NCBI GenBank assembly: GCA_018661145.1
Contig: JABJIU010000093.1
Location: 1-13,261, forward strand
Length of the DNA: 13,261 nucleotides
Direction: 5' to 3'
Source: Pseudomonadota bacterium
Lineage (GTDB): Bacteria > Pseudomonadota > Gammaproteobacteria > Arenicellales > UBA868
In this document: piece after piece, positions 1 to 7,363 of the stretch
Layout: each line of letters opens with the position of its first letter
Position numbering within the stretch: position 1 is the first letter of the stretch
Program-made: the position numbers and the translations under genes
Notes under the pieces: model-generated
The model's input: only the letters and a program-made list of their open reading frames with translations
Told to the model about the DNA's origin: nothing
Database searches by the model: none

Positions 1-402
1 ACACTCGACATCGACGGAGAAAGCATCGCTTTTGAATCTGAGGACCTGCTCATCGAAACCGAGTCGGCGGAAGGCTATGCCTGTGCTGAGTCAGGAGGTC
101 ACCTGGTTGCGCTGGACACCACTCTGAACGATACCTTGATTCGGGAAGGGATTGCCCGGGAGGTTGTCCGGACCGTGCAGGACGGCAGAAAACAGGCGGG
201 ACTTGAAGTTTCCGACCGCATCCGACTGCACGTCCATGGCACGCCACTCGTCACCCAAGCTATTGATGAGCACCGCGAGTGGATCATGAACGAAACACTC
301 ACTGCAGATTGGTCGGAAACCCCCTTTGATACCGGGTTTTCCCTGGAACGTGATCTGGACGATCACCACTGGCAGATTGCGCTGGAGAGAAAAGGCCCGT
401 AA
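1..402 (+). CDS. ileS: Isoleucyl-tRNA synthetase, C-terminal end (partial)
   Basis: The gene runs in from the left edge; only the last 133 codons are present, ending in TAA. The product charges tRNA-Ile with isoleucine in the cytoplasm. The visible part is the C-terminal region after the anticodon-binding domain. Residues of the fragment around 40-70 read LIREGIAREVVRTVQDGRK followed by AGLEVSDRI, the arrangement typical of the eukaryote-like (type 2) IleS class with its DUF5915-like tail. No C-terminal cysteine zinc knuckle of the kind found in type 1 enzymes such as E. coli IleS is present. Type 2 enzymes are known for low sensitivity to mupirocin, so that is expected here but not shown. 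ValS or LeuS is less likely because of this specific tail. No hairpin terminator is evident after the stop codon. Confidence 0.85.
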   Translation, partial: TLDIDGESIAFESEDLLIETESAEGYACAESGGHLVALDTTLNDTLIREGIAREVVRTVQDGRKQAGLEVSDRIRLHVHGTPLVTQAIDEHREWIMNETLTADWSETPFDTGFSLERDLDDHHWQIALERKGP

Positions 403-433
403 TAACCCCCCTGACGCACCCGGCGCTTCCTGT

Positions 434-483
434 CCAATATTGGGCGTTGGCCCCACACTGCCCATTACAGCGCCCATATATGG
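434..483. promoter_or_regulatory. Two CC(A/T)6GG palindromes upstream of metK
   Basis: CCAATATTGG at 434-443 and CCATATATGG at 474-483 are both perfect 10-base palindromes of the form CC(A/T)6GG. Their centres are 40 bases apart, near four helical turns. They lie between the ileS stop and the likely metK promoter. They could be binding sites of a dimeric regulator, but the short pattern could also arise by chance. No regulator is assigned. Confidence 0.25.
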
Positions 484-515
484 CCAGTCCTCGCGCAATT
501 AACATCTTAACGGTC

Positions 516-524
516 TGCTAGAAT
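516..524 (+). promoter_or_regulatory. Candidate extended -10 promoter of metK
   Basis: TGCTAGAAT contains the extended -10 TG dinucleotide (516-517) directly before a five-of-six match to TATAAT (TAGAAT, 519-524). Transcription would begin near 531, about 40 bases before the metK ATG. No good -35 box is found at 16-18 bases spacing, which suits an extended -10 promoter. No SAM riboswitch is recognisable in this leader. Confidence 0.45.
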
Positions 525-571
525 CCGCCCGTTTCGTTACAACATCATTGAAGTACCACGGAGGAGTAGCA

Positions 572-1741
572 ATGGCTAGCAGTTTTCTCTTTACCTCAGA
601 GTCTGTCTCCGAGGGTCACCCGGACAAAATGGCAGACCAGATCTCGGATGCGGTTCTGGACGCCATGCTCGCCCAGGATTCGGCATCACGAGTCGCCTGT
701 GAAACGATGGTCAATACCGGGCTTGCCGTCATCGCCGGGGAGGTCACCAGCAATGCCGAGGTAGACCTGGCGCAGACCGTCCGCGACACCATCAAGGACA
801 TTGGGTATAACTCCTCCGAGATGGGCTTTGACTACTCAAGCTGCGCGGTGATGGTTACCCTCGACAAGCAGTCGGTCGATATCGCCCAAGGGGTGAACGA
901 GGGTGAGGGCCTGGATCGGGACCAGGGGGCCGGTGACCAGGGCCTGATGTTCGGTTACGCCTGCAACGAAACCGATGTCCTAATGCCGTTCCCGATCACC
1001 TACTCCCACCTTTTGGTCAAACGCCAAGCGGAAGTTCGCAAAAGCGGCAGCCTGAGTTGGCTGCGACCCGATGCCAAGAGTCAGGTGTCAGTCCGCTACG
1101 AAGATGGGAGACCCGTCTCCGTCGATACCGTCGTTCTGTCCACGCAACACAGCGAAGACGTCGATCACGCCACCTTGAGCGAAGCCGTCATCGAGGAAAT
1201 CATCAAGCCGGTACTGCCGGCCGACATGATCACCTCGGACACCCGATTCCTGGTCAACCCGACAGGGCGTTTTGTGATTGGTGGACCTCACGGCGACTGT
1301 GGACTAACAGGTCGCAAGATAATCGTAGACACCTACGGCGGCTCCGCCCACCATGGTGGTGGCGCCTTCTCCGGCAAGGATCCCAGCAAGGTGGATCGTT
1401 CGGCGGCTTACGCCATGCGCTATGTAGCCAAGAACGTCGTGGCTGCGGGCCTTGCCGAGCAGTGCGAAGCGCAGGTGGCCTATGCGATTGGGGTTGCAGA
1501 ACCAGTTTCGCTGATGGTGAACACCAATGGGACTGCTGTGATCGCCGAAGACCAGATCGAAGCACTGATCCGGGAGCATTTTGATCTACGGCCAAAGGGG
1601 ATCATTGAGGACCTGAATCTGCTGCGGCCGATCTACCGACCCACCGCGGCATACGGCCACTTCGGTCGCGATGGAGAAGGATTCCCCTGGGAGCTAACCG
1701 ATAAAGCTGCCGCACTACGGGAAGCAGCTGGGCTCAAGTGA
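572..1741 (+). CDS. metK: S-adenosylmethionine synthetase
   Basis: MetK joins methionine and ATP to form S-adenosylmethionine (SAM), with release of phosphate and diphosphate. It is cytoplasmic and usually tetrameric. The 389-residue product is close to E. coli MetK (384). It shows the N-terminal SESVSEGHPDK segment (9-19, with the catalytic-type His16 and Asp18), GAGDQGLMFGYA, the GDCGLTGRK loop and the glycine-rich GGGAFSGKDPSKVDRSAAY segment, and ends in AAGLK. A TTG eight codons earlier is open, but the ATG at 572 is chosen because GGAGG lies 7-11 bases upstream and the family starts at MA-x-x-x-LFTSES. The next gene, ahcY, handles the by-product of SAM use, so the two form a methyl-cycle pair. 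No clear terminator follows, so some read-through into ahcY is possible. Confidence 0.97.
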   Translation: MASSFLFTSESVSEGHPDKMADQISDAVLDAMLAQDSASRVACETMVNTGLAVIAGEVTSNAEVDLAQTVRDTIKDIGYNSSEMGFDYSSCAVMVTLDKQSVDIAQGVNEGEGLDRDQGAGDQGLMFGYACNETDVLMPFPITYSHLLVKRQAEVRKSGSLSWLRPDAKSQVSVRYEDGRPVSVDTVVLSTQHSEDVDHATLSEAVIEEIIKPVLPADMITSDTRFLVNPTGRFVIGGPHGDCGLTGRKIIVDTYGGSAHHGGGAFSGKDPSKVDRSAAYAMRYVAKNVVAAGLAEQCEAQVAYAIGVAEPVSLMVNTNGTAVIAEDQIEALIREHFDLRPKGIIEDLNLLRPIYRPTAAYGHFGRDGEGFPWELTDKAAALREAAGLK

Positions 1742-1781
1742 GGAAAGACGCGGTAAAATTTCCGTGAATTCTCTTCCATTT

Positions 1782-1810
1782 TTGGAATTACACTCTAGCC
1801 ACTAATTAAT
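1782..1810 (+). promoter_or_regulatory. Candidate promoter of the ahcY riboswitch transcript
   Basis: TTGGAA (1782-1787) and ATTAAT (1805-1810) are separated by 17 bases and match the sigma-70 boxes at four of six positions each. The predicted start near 1817 falls on the first base of the riboswitch P1 helix, which supports the assignment. The surrounding AT-rich tract offers other possible -10 boxes. Confidence 0.4.
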
Positions 1811-1816
1811 TAGCTA

Positions 1817-1898
1817 AGACGTTGCCGAGGAGCGTTGCGACGGGCTTTGCCCGCCAGGCTCGGGTTTCACGGCGTCTATCTTTGACCAACGGCGCTCA
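1817..1898 (+). promoter_or_regulatory. S-adenosylhomocysteine (SAH) riboswitch
   Basis: This leader matches the SAH riboswitch consensus, including the conserved blocks CCGAGGAGCG, GCCAGGCTCGG and CCAACGGCGCTCA. Visible helices are P1, AGACG 1817-1821 with CGTCT 1873-1877; an inner helix, CCGAG 1825-1829 with CTCGG 1859-1863; and a hairpin, CGGGC 1841-1845 with GCCCG 1849-1853, closed by a TTT loop. The pseudoknot pairs GAGCG 1830-1834 with CGCTC 1893-1897, and can extend by TTG 1835-1837 with CAA 1887-1889. The class is known to bind SAH, to reject SAM strongly, and to raise ahcY expression. The ahcY Shine-Dalgarno GGAG (1907-1910) sits just after the pseudoknot. No clear anti-Shine-Dalgarno sequence or switchable terminator was found, so the expression platform is unresolved. 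Confidence 0.93.
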
Positions 1899-1918
1899 GT
1901 GAACATGGAGAACACCCC

Positions 1919-3337
1919 ATGAGCGCTGTGATACAGCCCCAGTCCGATCAGGACTTCGTGGTCGCCGATATTTCTCTGGCCGATTTCGGTCGAAAAGAAA
2001 TCGCGATCGCCGAAACCGAAATGCCGGGCCTCATGGCCTTGCGCGAGAAGTATGGCCCGAGTCAGCCCCTCAAGGGAGCACGCGTGGCCGGCAGTCTGCA
2101 TATGACCATCCAGACCGCGGTTCTGATTGAGACCTTGCGGGCCCTTGGAGCAGACGTCCGTTGGGCCTCGTGCAACATCTTCTCGACCCAGGACCATGCT
2201 GCCGCTGCCATCGCCGCAGGGGGCACACCGGTCTTTGCCTATAAGGGCGAGAACCTGGTGGAATACTGGGCATACACCCATCGCATCTTCGAGTGGAGCG
2301 ATGGCGGTACCCCCAACATGATTCTTGACGACGGTGGCGACGCAACGCTGCTGATCGGCCTGGGTGCAAAAGCTGAGAAGGACCTGTCGGTGCTGGATAA
2401 CCCCGGCAGCGAGGAAGAGGTTGCCTTGTTTGACGCAATCCGCGAACGCCTCAAGACCCAGCCAGATTGGTACTCGACTATCCAGTCCAATATTCTCGGC
2501 GTCACCGAGGAAACCACCACTGGTGTTAAGCGTCTCTACCAGATGCAAAAAGACGGCGAACTGCTTTTCCCGGCGATTAACGTCAACGATTCGGCAACCA
2601 AATCGAAGTTTGACAACCTTTATGGCTGTCGCGAGTCGCTTGTCGACAGCATCAAGCGCGCGACAGACGTCATGGTGGCAGGAAAACTCGCAGTGGTACT
2701 CGGCTATGGAGATGTTGGTAAAGGCTCCGCCCAGTCCTTACGCGGTCTCGGTGCAACCGTCTGGATTACTGAGATTGATCCGATCTGCGCCCTGCAGGCC
2801 GCCATGGAAGGATACCGAGTGGTCACCATGGAAGAAGCCGCCAGCCAGGCGGATATCTTCGTCACTGCGACCGGTAACTTCGAGGTCATTACACACGAGC
2901 ATATGAAGCAGATGAAGAATCAGGCCATCGTCTGCAATATCGGTCATTTTGATAACGAGATCGCCTGTGCCTCCCTTGAGCAGTACGAATGGGAGAACAT
3001 CAAGCCTCAGGTGGACCACGTGATCTTCCCGGACGGCAAGCGGATCATCCTCCTCGCCCAGGGCCGACTTGTAAACCTTGGTTGCGCAACCGGTCACCCC
3101 AGTTTCGTCATGTCTAACTCTTTTACCAACCAGACGTTGGCGCAGATTGAGTTATTCCAGAAGCGCGATCAGTACGACAACAAGGTCTATATCCTGCCCA
3201 AGCACCTTGATGAGATGGTGGCGAGACTGCATCTCGAGAAGATCGGCGTCAAACTGACAACGCTTACTGACGAGCAGGCTGCATATATCGGTGTGGAAAC
3301 CGATGGGCCCTACAAAGCTGACCACTACCGTTACTGA
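1919..3337 (+). CDS. ahcY: Adenosylhomocysteinase (SAH hydrolase)
   Basis: AhcY splits SAH reversibly into adenosine and homocysteine, using tightly bound NAD, and so relieves product inhibition of methyltransferases. The 472-residue product has the usual bacterial length. It shows the substrate-binding AGSLHMTIQTAVLIETL segment, LDDGGD, and the catalytic NDSATKSKFDNLYG block (Asn223, Lys228, Asp232, equivalent to human Asn181, Lys186, Asp190). The NAD-binding GYGDVGKG is at 262-269, and the C-terminus KADHYRY reaches into the neighbouring subunit's NAD site. The insertion between LDDGGD and the catalytic block (about 150-195) is common in proteobacterial enzymes. The start ATG has GGAG eight bases upstream and lies directly after the SAH riboswitch. 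A strong terminator closes the unit 26 bases after the stop. All catalytic residues checked are intact. Confidence 0.98.
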   Translation: MSAVIQPQSDQDFVVADISLADFGRKEIAIAETEMPGLMALREKYGPSQPLKGARVAGSLHMTIQTAVLIETLRALGADVRWASCNIFSTQDHAAAAIAAGGTPVFAYKGENLVEYWAYTHRIFEWSDGGTPNMILDDGGDATLLIGLGAKAEKDLSVLDNPGSEEEVALFDAIRERLKTQPDWYSTIQSNILGVTEETTTGVKRLYQMQKDGELLFPAINVNDSATKSKFDNLYGCRESLVDSIKRATDVMVAGKLAVVLGYGDVGKGSAQSLRGLGATVWITEIDPICALQAAMEGYRVVTMEEAASQADIFVTATGNFEVITHEHMKQMKNQAIVCNIGHFDNEIACASLEQYEWENIKPQVDHVIFPDGKRIILLAQGRLVNLGCATGHPSFVMSNSFTNQTLAQIELFQKRDQYDNKVYILPKHLDEMVARLHLEKIGVKLTTLTDEQAAYIGVETDGPYKADHYRY

Positions 3338-3363
3338 GCGGGACTGGCAGGCAAGCCTAAGCA

Positions 3364-3394
3364 AAAATGCCCCCGGACACCGGGGGCATTTTCT
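3364..3394. terminator. Rho-independent terminator, probably bidirectional
   Basis: A 13-base-pair perfect stem (AAAATGCCCCCGG 3364-3376 with CCGGGGGCATTTT 3380-3392) has an ACA loop. The plus-strand side ends in TTTTCTT and the minus-strand side in a run of five T. It lies between ahcY and the convergent DUF465 gene and can end transcripts from both. Confidence 0.93.
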
Positions 3395-3410
3395 TCAGGT
3401 TGTAGATAAA

Positions 3411-3623
3411 CTAGGCGGTGATGTCGGGAACCAGTCGACTTTCCAGGTGACCAATGCTGTCTTTGAGAAATAGTTTGCGTTTTTTGAGTCGTTGCAGCTG
3501 AAGATCGTCGATCGACGGGTCTTCTACAATGTTTTTGAGTTCTTCGTCTAAGGCGCGGTGTTCTGATCTCAGTTTTTCTATCTTGGTACCGAGATCCTGT
3601 TCAACGTATTGTGCTTCAGTCAT
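3411..3623 (-). CDS. YdcH/DUF465 family small coiled-coil protein
   Basis: The 70-residue product matches the YdcH/DUF465 family of small, charged, helical proteobacterial proteins. Residues 21-29 read EHRALDEEL and 46-57 read LKKRKLFLKDSI, the two signature segments of that family. The spacing of leucines and charged residues predicts a helical hairpin or coiled coil over most of the chain. There is no signal peptide or membrane segment. The ATG start has GAGGGAG about ten bases upstream. The gene is convergent with ahcY and shares its terminator. The biochemical role of the family is not established, so none is assigned. Confidence 0.85.
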   Translation of the reverse strand: MTEAQYVEQDLGTKIEKLRSEHRALDEELKNIVEDPSIDDLQLQRLKKRKLFLKDSIGHLESRLVPDITA

Positions 3624-3908
3624 ATAGGTCTGTCTCCCTCACGTACTGGCTGTTGGTGAGCTTTCACGCACGCAGCGAGACCGCAGACGAATCGGCAACC
3701 TTGACGCGGTCACCGTTTACGACCTTACCGCGCTGAATCAATCCTACTCCTTTCGTGCGGATATTTCATCACTAGATTGGCAACTCATTCTCTCGATCTC
3801 TTGACTTAGCTTGGGATAAAATTCCGTCTCAAAATGAGGCGGTTACACTGCGATACTCGGGCATCCTGTCCAGTCTAGATCCTAAATCCATCAAAATCAC
3901 GGCCCCTA
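3624..3908. other. 285-base intergenic region without a confident gene
   Basis: This gap separates the divergent DUF465 gene and the small membrane protein gene, so it should hold a promoter for each. I could not place either with confidence. TTGACT (3801-3806) and TAAAAT (3817-3822) both resemble promoter boxes but are only 10 bases apart, too close to work together. Two inverted repeats are visible: CGCGGT 3705-3710 with ACCGCG 3727-3732, and CCGTCTC 3824-3830 with GAGGCGG 3836-3842 around an AAAAT loop. Neither is followed by a T run. A short minus-strand frame is listed separately. Confidence 0.5.
3664..3741 (-). CDS. Possible 25-residue reading frame, unassigned
   Basis: A TTG start on the minus strand opens 25 codons ending in TGA, about 40 bases upstream of the DUF465 gene on the same strand. 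The reason to notice it is a good Shine-Dalgarno sequence, AAAGGAG, five bases before the TTG. The peptide begins (M/L)IQRGKVVNGDRVKVADSS, which looks protein-like, but it is too short for family assignment. It could be a leader peptide, a gene remnant, or chance. I do not assign a function. Confidence 0.2.
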   Translation of the reverse strand: MIQRGKVVNGDRVKVADSSAVSLRA

Positions 3909-4097
3909 ATGGACCTACTTGCTACCTGGGAAAAAATTCTGCTCGGCGTACTCGCGCTGGTGATCATTCTGTGGTTTTTCCCCGGCGTCAAAACGCTGAT
4001 GAAAGAATCCAGCGATGCGCCGCGGGATTGGCCGGCAGTCCTGCTCCCATTGGTGGCTGTCGTCGCCTTTGTGGTTCTGCTGATTAGTATTGTCTGA
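3909..4097 (+). CDS. Small two-helix membrane protein, unknown function
   Basis: The 62-residue product has two hydrophobic segments, about residues 9-24 (ILLGVLALVIILWFF core) and 41-62 (WPAVLLPLVAVVAFVVLLI core). They are joined by a charged linker, KTLMKESSDAPRD. This predicts a helical hairpin in the inner membrane. I do not recognise a named family. Its TGA stop overlaps the pepN ATG by one base, which suggests translational coupling and co-expression with the aminopeptidase. The ATG start has no visible Shine-Dalgarno sequence, and no other in-frame ATG, GTG or TTG lies near the start. The hydrophobic pattern, gene overlap and lack of competing frames support a real gene; the role is unknown. 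Confidence 0.65.
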   Translation: MDLLATWEKILLGVLALVIILWFFPGVKTLMKESSDAPRDWPAVLLPLVAVVAFVVLLISIV

Positions 4098-6727
4098 TGG
4101 CGGCGATACAAAAACACACGCAGCGCGTTTATCTGAGGGAATACCGCCCGCCCGACTATCAGATCCCCGCCATTGAACTACAGGTTGACCTCGACCGGGA
4201 ACGAACGCGGGTGCGGTCATGCCTGAAGGTTGAAAAGTCCGGAGACCACCACCGGCCATTGGTTCTGCACGGAGAAAAGTTGAACCTGATCCGCGTCAAG
4301 GTTAACGGGGAAACCCTCGATCCTGCCAGTTATCACCGCGACGACACCGCGCTTACGCTGAACCTTATCGAACCGGAGACAACGCTCGAAATCGAGACCG
4401 AAATCAACCCCGCAGCCAATTCAGAGCTTAGTGGCCTGTATGCATCTGCCGATACGCTGTGCACCCAGTGTGAACCCGAGGGCTTTCGACGCATCACCTA
4501 TTTTCTGGATCGCCCCGACGTATTGTCAGTTTACCGGGTCACGCTTCGCGCCCTGAAAGCCCAGTACCCGGTGCTGTTGTCCAACGGTAACCATGTCAGC
4601 GATGGCGAAGACGGGCAATACCACTACGCGATATGGGAGGATCCTCACCCTAAGCCGAGTTATCTATTTGCTTTGGTTGCGGGCCCGCTACAGTTTATCG
4701 AAGGCCGATTCACGACGACCTCCGGGCGCAATGTGCAGCTCAGGATCTACGCCCGTGCGCGGGATATCCCGCAATGTGACTTTGCCTTGAGTGCACTTCG
4801 TGACGCGATGGTCTGGGATGAGAAGGTGTATGACTGTGAATACGACCTTGACCAGTACAATATTGTGGCGGTCGAGGACTTCAACATGGGTGCCATGGAG
4901 AACAAGGGCCTCAACATCTTTAACACCCGCTACGTCCTCGCGCAGCCGGCGACCGCGACCGACCACGACTATCGCTCCGTCCGCGATGTGATCGGTCATG
5001 AGTACCTGCATAACTGGTCGGGTAACCGTGTGACCCTGCGTGACTGGTTCCAACTCAGCCTGAAGGAAGGCTTTACCGTCTTTCGCGAGCAACAGTTCAG
5101 TGCTGACCACGACTCAGCCGGCGTCAAACGGATTGAGGACGCCAATCTCGTTCGTACGCAGCAGTTCCGGGAAGACGCAGGGCCCATGGCTCACCCGGTC
5201 CGGCCCGAGTCTTTTGTTGAAATCAACAACTTTTACACCCTCACGGTCTATATCAAAGGCGCTGAGGTGGTCCGTATGCTCAGCCTGCTGGTAGGCATCG
5301 AAAGGTTCTTTAAAGGCTGCCGCTACTTTTTCGAGCATTACGATGGCGAAGCGGTCACCACCGACCACTTCGTCGAAGCGGTGGAGACTGTCTGCGACAT
5401 CGATCTGTCCCAGTTTCGGCGCTGGTATGAGCAGTCGGGTACCCCGCGGCTCCAAGCCTCAGGAAGTTTCGATCCGGACCGGTACCGCTATTGCCTGCGG
5501 ATCTCCCAGGATAATCCCGACGCCGCCGGAGAACGCCAGCCGCCCCTGCAGATGCCTATAGTCGTGGCGTTTTTCGACGCAGAGGGAAACGCTCTCTATG
5601 CCCAGTCCGAAAATGATGGCAGCAAACAGCACGAACACACTCTGGTGCTGACAGATGCGGTTCAGGAATTTGTCTTCACCGGTCTCAAGAGCCAGCCGAT
5701 CCCTTCTATGCTGCGAGGCTTTTCTGCTCCCGTCATGATCCAGACTGAACTCGGTGACCAGGATCTGGCGGTGCTTGCCGGCCATGATGACGATCCCTTC
5801 TGCCGCTGGGATGCGGGTCAGACACTTGCCCGAAAAGAAATGCTTCGGTGGCTCAACGACCCCTCGGTCAGTGTTCTGGATGAGCAGTTTGCGGAATCCT
5901 TCGGCAAGACCCTGCGCGCAGATCTGCCTGACCGCGCCTTCCAGGCGCTGGCGCTGAGACTCCCGGAGGAAAATTACCTTGGGGATTTTGTCGATGTAAT
6001 TGATCCCCAGGGCATCCACATATCCAGATGGTCCGTGATGCAGGCATTGGCAAGCCGTTTCACCGATGAGCTTCTTGAGCGCTATCAAGCGCTTGAAGCA
6101 GAAGGTTCCTACCAGCGCGATTCGGCGAGCGCGGCAGTACGTGCCCTGCGCAATACCTGCCTTGGCTACCTGATGACACTGGAATCAGAAGATATCAACG
6201 CGCTCGCGCTCAAACAACTGAAAACCGCTGACAATATGACTGATGCGTTGGCTGCGTTGACACCGCTGGCTAACCAGGCCCTTTCTGGCCGCGACGAGGC
6301 GCTGTCGTTTTTTGAAGAACGCTGGTGCGAATTCCCACTGGTAATGGATAAATGGTTGCGGGTCCAGGCGGTGTCTCGGTGTGACGACACGCTCGCACGG
6401 GTCCGGGACCTGACGCATCACGCTTGCTATCAACAGGACAATCCCAACAAGATTCATGCCTTGATCGGGGCACTGGCACATGCGAACCCTCTACGCTTCC
6501 ACGAGCCTGACGGCAGTGGATATCAACTGGTCGCCGAACAACTGTTGACGACAGATCCTAAAAACCCACAGGTCGCGGCCCGGCTGGCCTCGGCCTTCAA
6601 TCTTTGGAGACGTTACGAGCCGGGGCGTCGTGAACACATGCATAAGGTGCTGCAGAAAATTAGCGGTGCAACACAGCTGTCCCGCGATGTCCAAGAAATC
6701 GTCGACCGCGCTCTTGCCGAGCACTGA
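4097..6727 (+). CDS. pepN: Aminopeptidase N (M1 family alanyl aminopeptidase)
   Basis: PepN is a cytoplasmic zinc aminopeptidase that trims N-terminal residues from peptides late in protein turnover. The 876-residue product is close to E. coli PepN (870). The substrate-binding GAMEN motif is at 265-269. The zinc site HEYLH is at 301-305, with the third ligand Glu324 in SLKEG, and the transition-state Tyr385 lies in TVYIKGAEV. Numbering runs four ahead of E. coli (GAMEN 261, His297, Glu320, Tyr381). The order is an N-terminal beta domain, the thermolysin-like catalytic domain, a small beta domain, then the helical C-terminal domain from about residue 550. HEYLH has Leu where E. coli has Phe, which does not affect zinc ligands. 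The ATG overlaps the stop of the preceding small membrane gene, and the stop faces the convergent exporter gene nine bases away. Confidence 0.97.
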   Translation: MAAIQKHTQRVYLREYRPPDYQIPAIELQVDLDRERTRVRSCLKVEKSGDHHRPLVLHGEKLNLIRVKVNGETLDPASYHRDDTALTLNLIEPETTLEIETEINPAANSELSGLYASADTLCTQCEPEGFRRITYFLDRPDVLSVYRVTLRALKAQYPVLLSNGNHVSDGEDGQYHYAIWEDPHPKPSYLFALVAGPLQFIEGRFTTTSGRNVQLRIYARARDIPQCDFALSALRDAMVWDEKVYDCEYDLDQYNIVAVEDFNMGAMENKGLNIFNTRYVLAQPATATDHDYRSVRDVIGHEYLHNWSGNRVTLRDWFQLSLKEGFTVFREQQFSADHDSAGVKRIEDANLVRTQQFREDAGPMAHPVRPESFVEINNFYTLTVYIKGAEVVRMLSLLVGIERFFKGCRYFFEHYDGEAVTTDHFVEAVETVCDIDLSQFRRWYEQSGTPRLQASGSFDPDRYRYCLRISQDNPDAAGERQPPLQMPIVVAFFDAEGNALYAQSENDGSKQHEHTLVLTDAVQEFVFTGLKSQPIPSMLRGFSAPVMIQTELGDQDLAVLAGHDDDPFCRWDAGQTLARKEMLRWLNDPSVSVLDEQFAESFGKTLRADLPDRAFQALALRLPEENYLGDFVDVIDPQGIHISRWSVMQALASRFTDELLERYQALEAEGSYQRDSASAAVRALRNTCLGYLMTLESEDINALALKQLKTADNMTDALAALTPLANQALSGRDEALSFFEERWCEFPLVMDKWLRVQAVSRCDDTLARVRDLTHHACYQQDNPNKIHALIGALAHANPLRFHEPDGSGYQLVAEQLLTTDPKNPQVAARLASAFNLWRRYEPGRREHMHKVLQKISGATQLSRDVQEIVDRALAEH

Positions 6728-6736
6728 TGGCAATCG

Positions 6737-7363
6737 CTAACTGTGGCTCCAGGCCCAGTGTCCGAGAGAGGCCGCCAGCACCGTCATCATCAAACCAATC
6801 CCAATATCAATCACACGCCAGGTCTCGGGCCGGGAGATAAAGCGGGACCACCGAGCCGCCCCGAAACCCAGCCCATAAAACCATAGCAGTGACGCCAAAG
6901 AAGCACCGCAGGCAAACATAATCCTCTCGCCGCCGGCAAAGCGGGCCGCCACGCCACCGAGCAGCAGCACCGTATCGAGATAGACATGGGGGTTGAGAAA
7001 GGTTACCGCCAATGCAGTGGTAACCGCTGCACCCAAAGATTCGCTGGTCTCTCCCGCTACGCCGGGCGTCAGAGCCTGTGGTCGAGCGGCCCGGGTGAAC
7101 GCTCGGAAGGCAAAGAATAATAAAAACAGCGTACCCGCCCAGGCGACGCCCTGCAGGATCAGGGGGTCAGCCCGAAACGCCGTTCCCAGACCGCCTGCAC
7201 CGAGGCTAATGAGCAGAACATCACCACCAAAGCACACTGTACAAACGGCGAAGACATGCTGGCGGACGAGGCCTTGGCGCAAAACAAAGGCATTCTGCGC
7301 ACCGATAGCGATGATCAGGGCACTCCCCAGGGCGAGCCCTTCCCATAGCGCCGAGATATTCAC
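6737..7363 (-). CDS. argO: LysE/ArgO family basic amino-acid exporter
   Basis: The 208-residue inner-membrane protein should export arginine and/or lysine and related basic amino acids. It begins with the family signature GLALGSALIIAIGAQNAFVLRQG in shortened form (ALIIAIGAQNAFV at about 16-28) and contains TFLNPHVYLDT in the middle, as in ArgO and LysE. About six hydrophobic segments are visible. An ATG further upstream is open, but GTG at 7363 is chosen because GGAGGT (7370-7375) lies six bases before it and the family start aligns here. The gene is divergent from the VWA gene and convergent with pepN. No ArgP/LysG-type regulator gene is visible nearby. Lysine versus arginine preference cannot be told from sequence alone. 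Confidence 0.88.
   Translation of the reverse strand: MNISALWEGLALGSALIIAIGAQNAFVLRQGLVRQHVFAVCTVCFGGDVLLISLGAGGLGTAFRADPLILQGVAWAGTLFLLFFAFRAFTRAARPQALTPGVAGETSESLGAAVTTALAVTFLNPHVYLDTVLLLGGVAARFAGGERIMFACGASLASLLWFYGLGFGAARWSRFISRPETWRVIDIGIGLMMTVLAASLGHWAWSHS

Noticed and set aside
403..571. SAM riboswitch in the metK leader
   Set aside because: No SAM-I, SAM-II or SAM-III conserved core could be matched in this stretch.
1057..1584. 175-codon plus-strand frame inside metK
   Set aside because: The translation is rich in Arg and Trp with no domain pattern, and it overlaps a well conserved coding frame.
1774..1787. TTCCA/TGGAA hairpin with T-rich loop as a metK terminator
   Set aside because: The stem is only five pairs and no T run follows; it also overlaps the candidate ahcY -35 box.
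1814..2548. 244-codon minus-strand open frame opposite the SAH riboswitch and ahcY
   Set aside because: It lies fully antisense to a certain gene and a structured leader, has no recognisable domain, and is a by-product of GC-rich codon use.
3801..3822. TTGACT and TAAAAT as a sigma-70 promoter for the small membrane gene
   Set aside because: Only 10 bases separate the boxes, well below the 16-18 needed.
3824..3842. Hairpin CCGTCTC/GAGGCGG as a terminator
   Set aside because: The plus-strand stem relies on a G-U pair and has no following T run. On the minus strand the stem contains a C-A mismatch and there is no gene upstream for it to end.
5459..6088. 209-codon minus-strand open frame inside pepN
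   Set aside because: Antisense shadow of a confident gene with no family signature or plausible ribosome-binding site.
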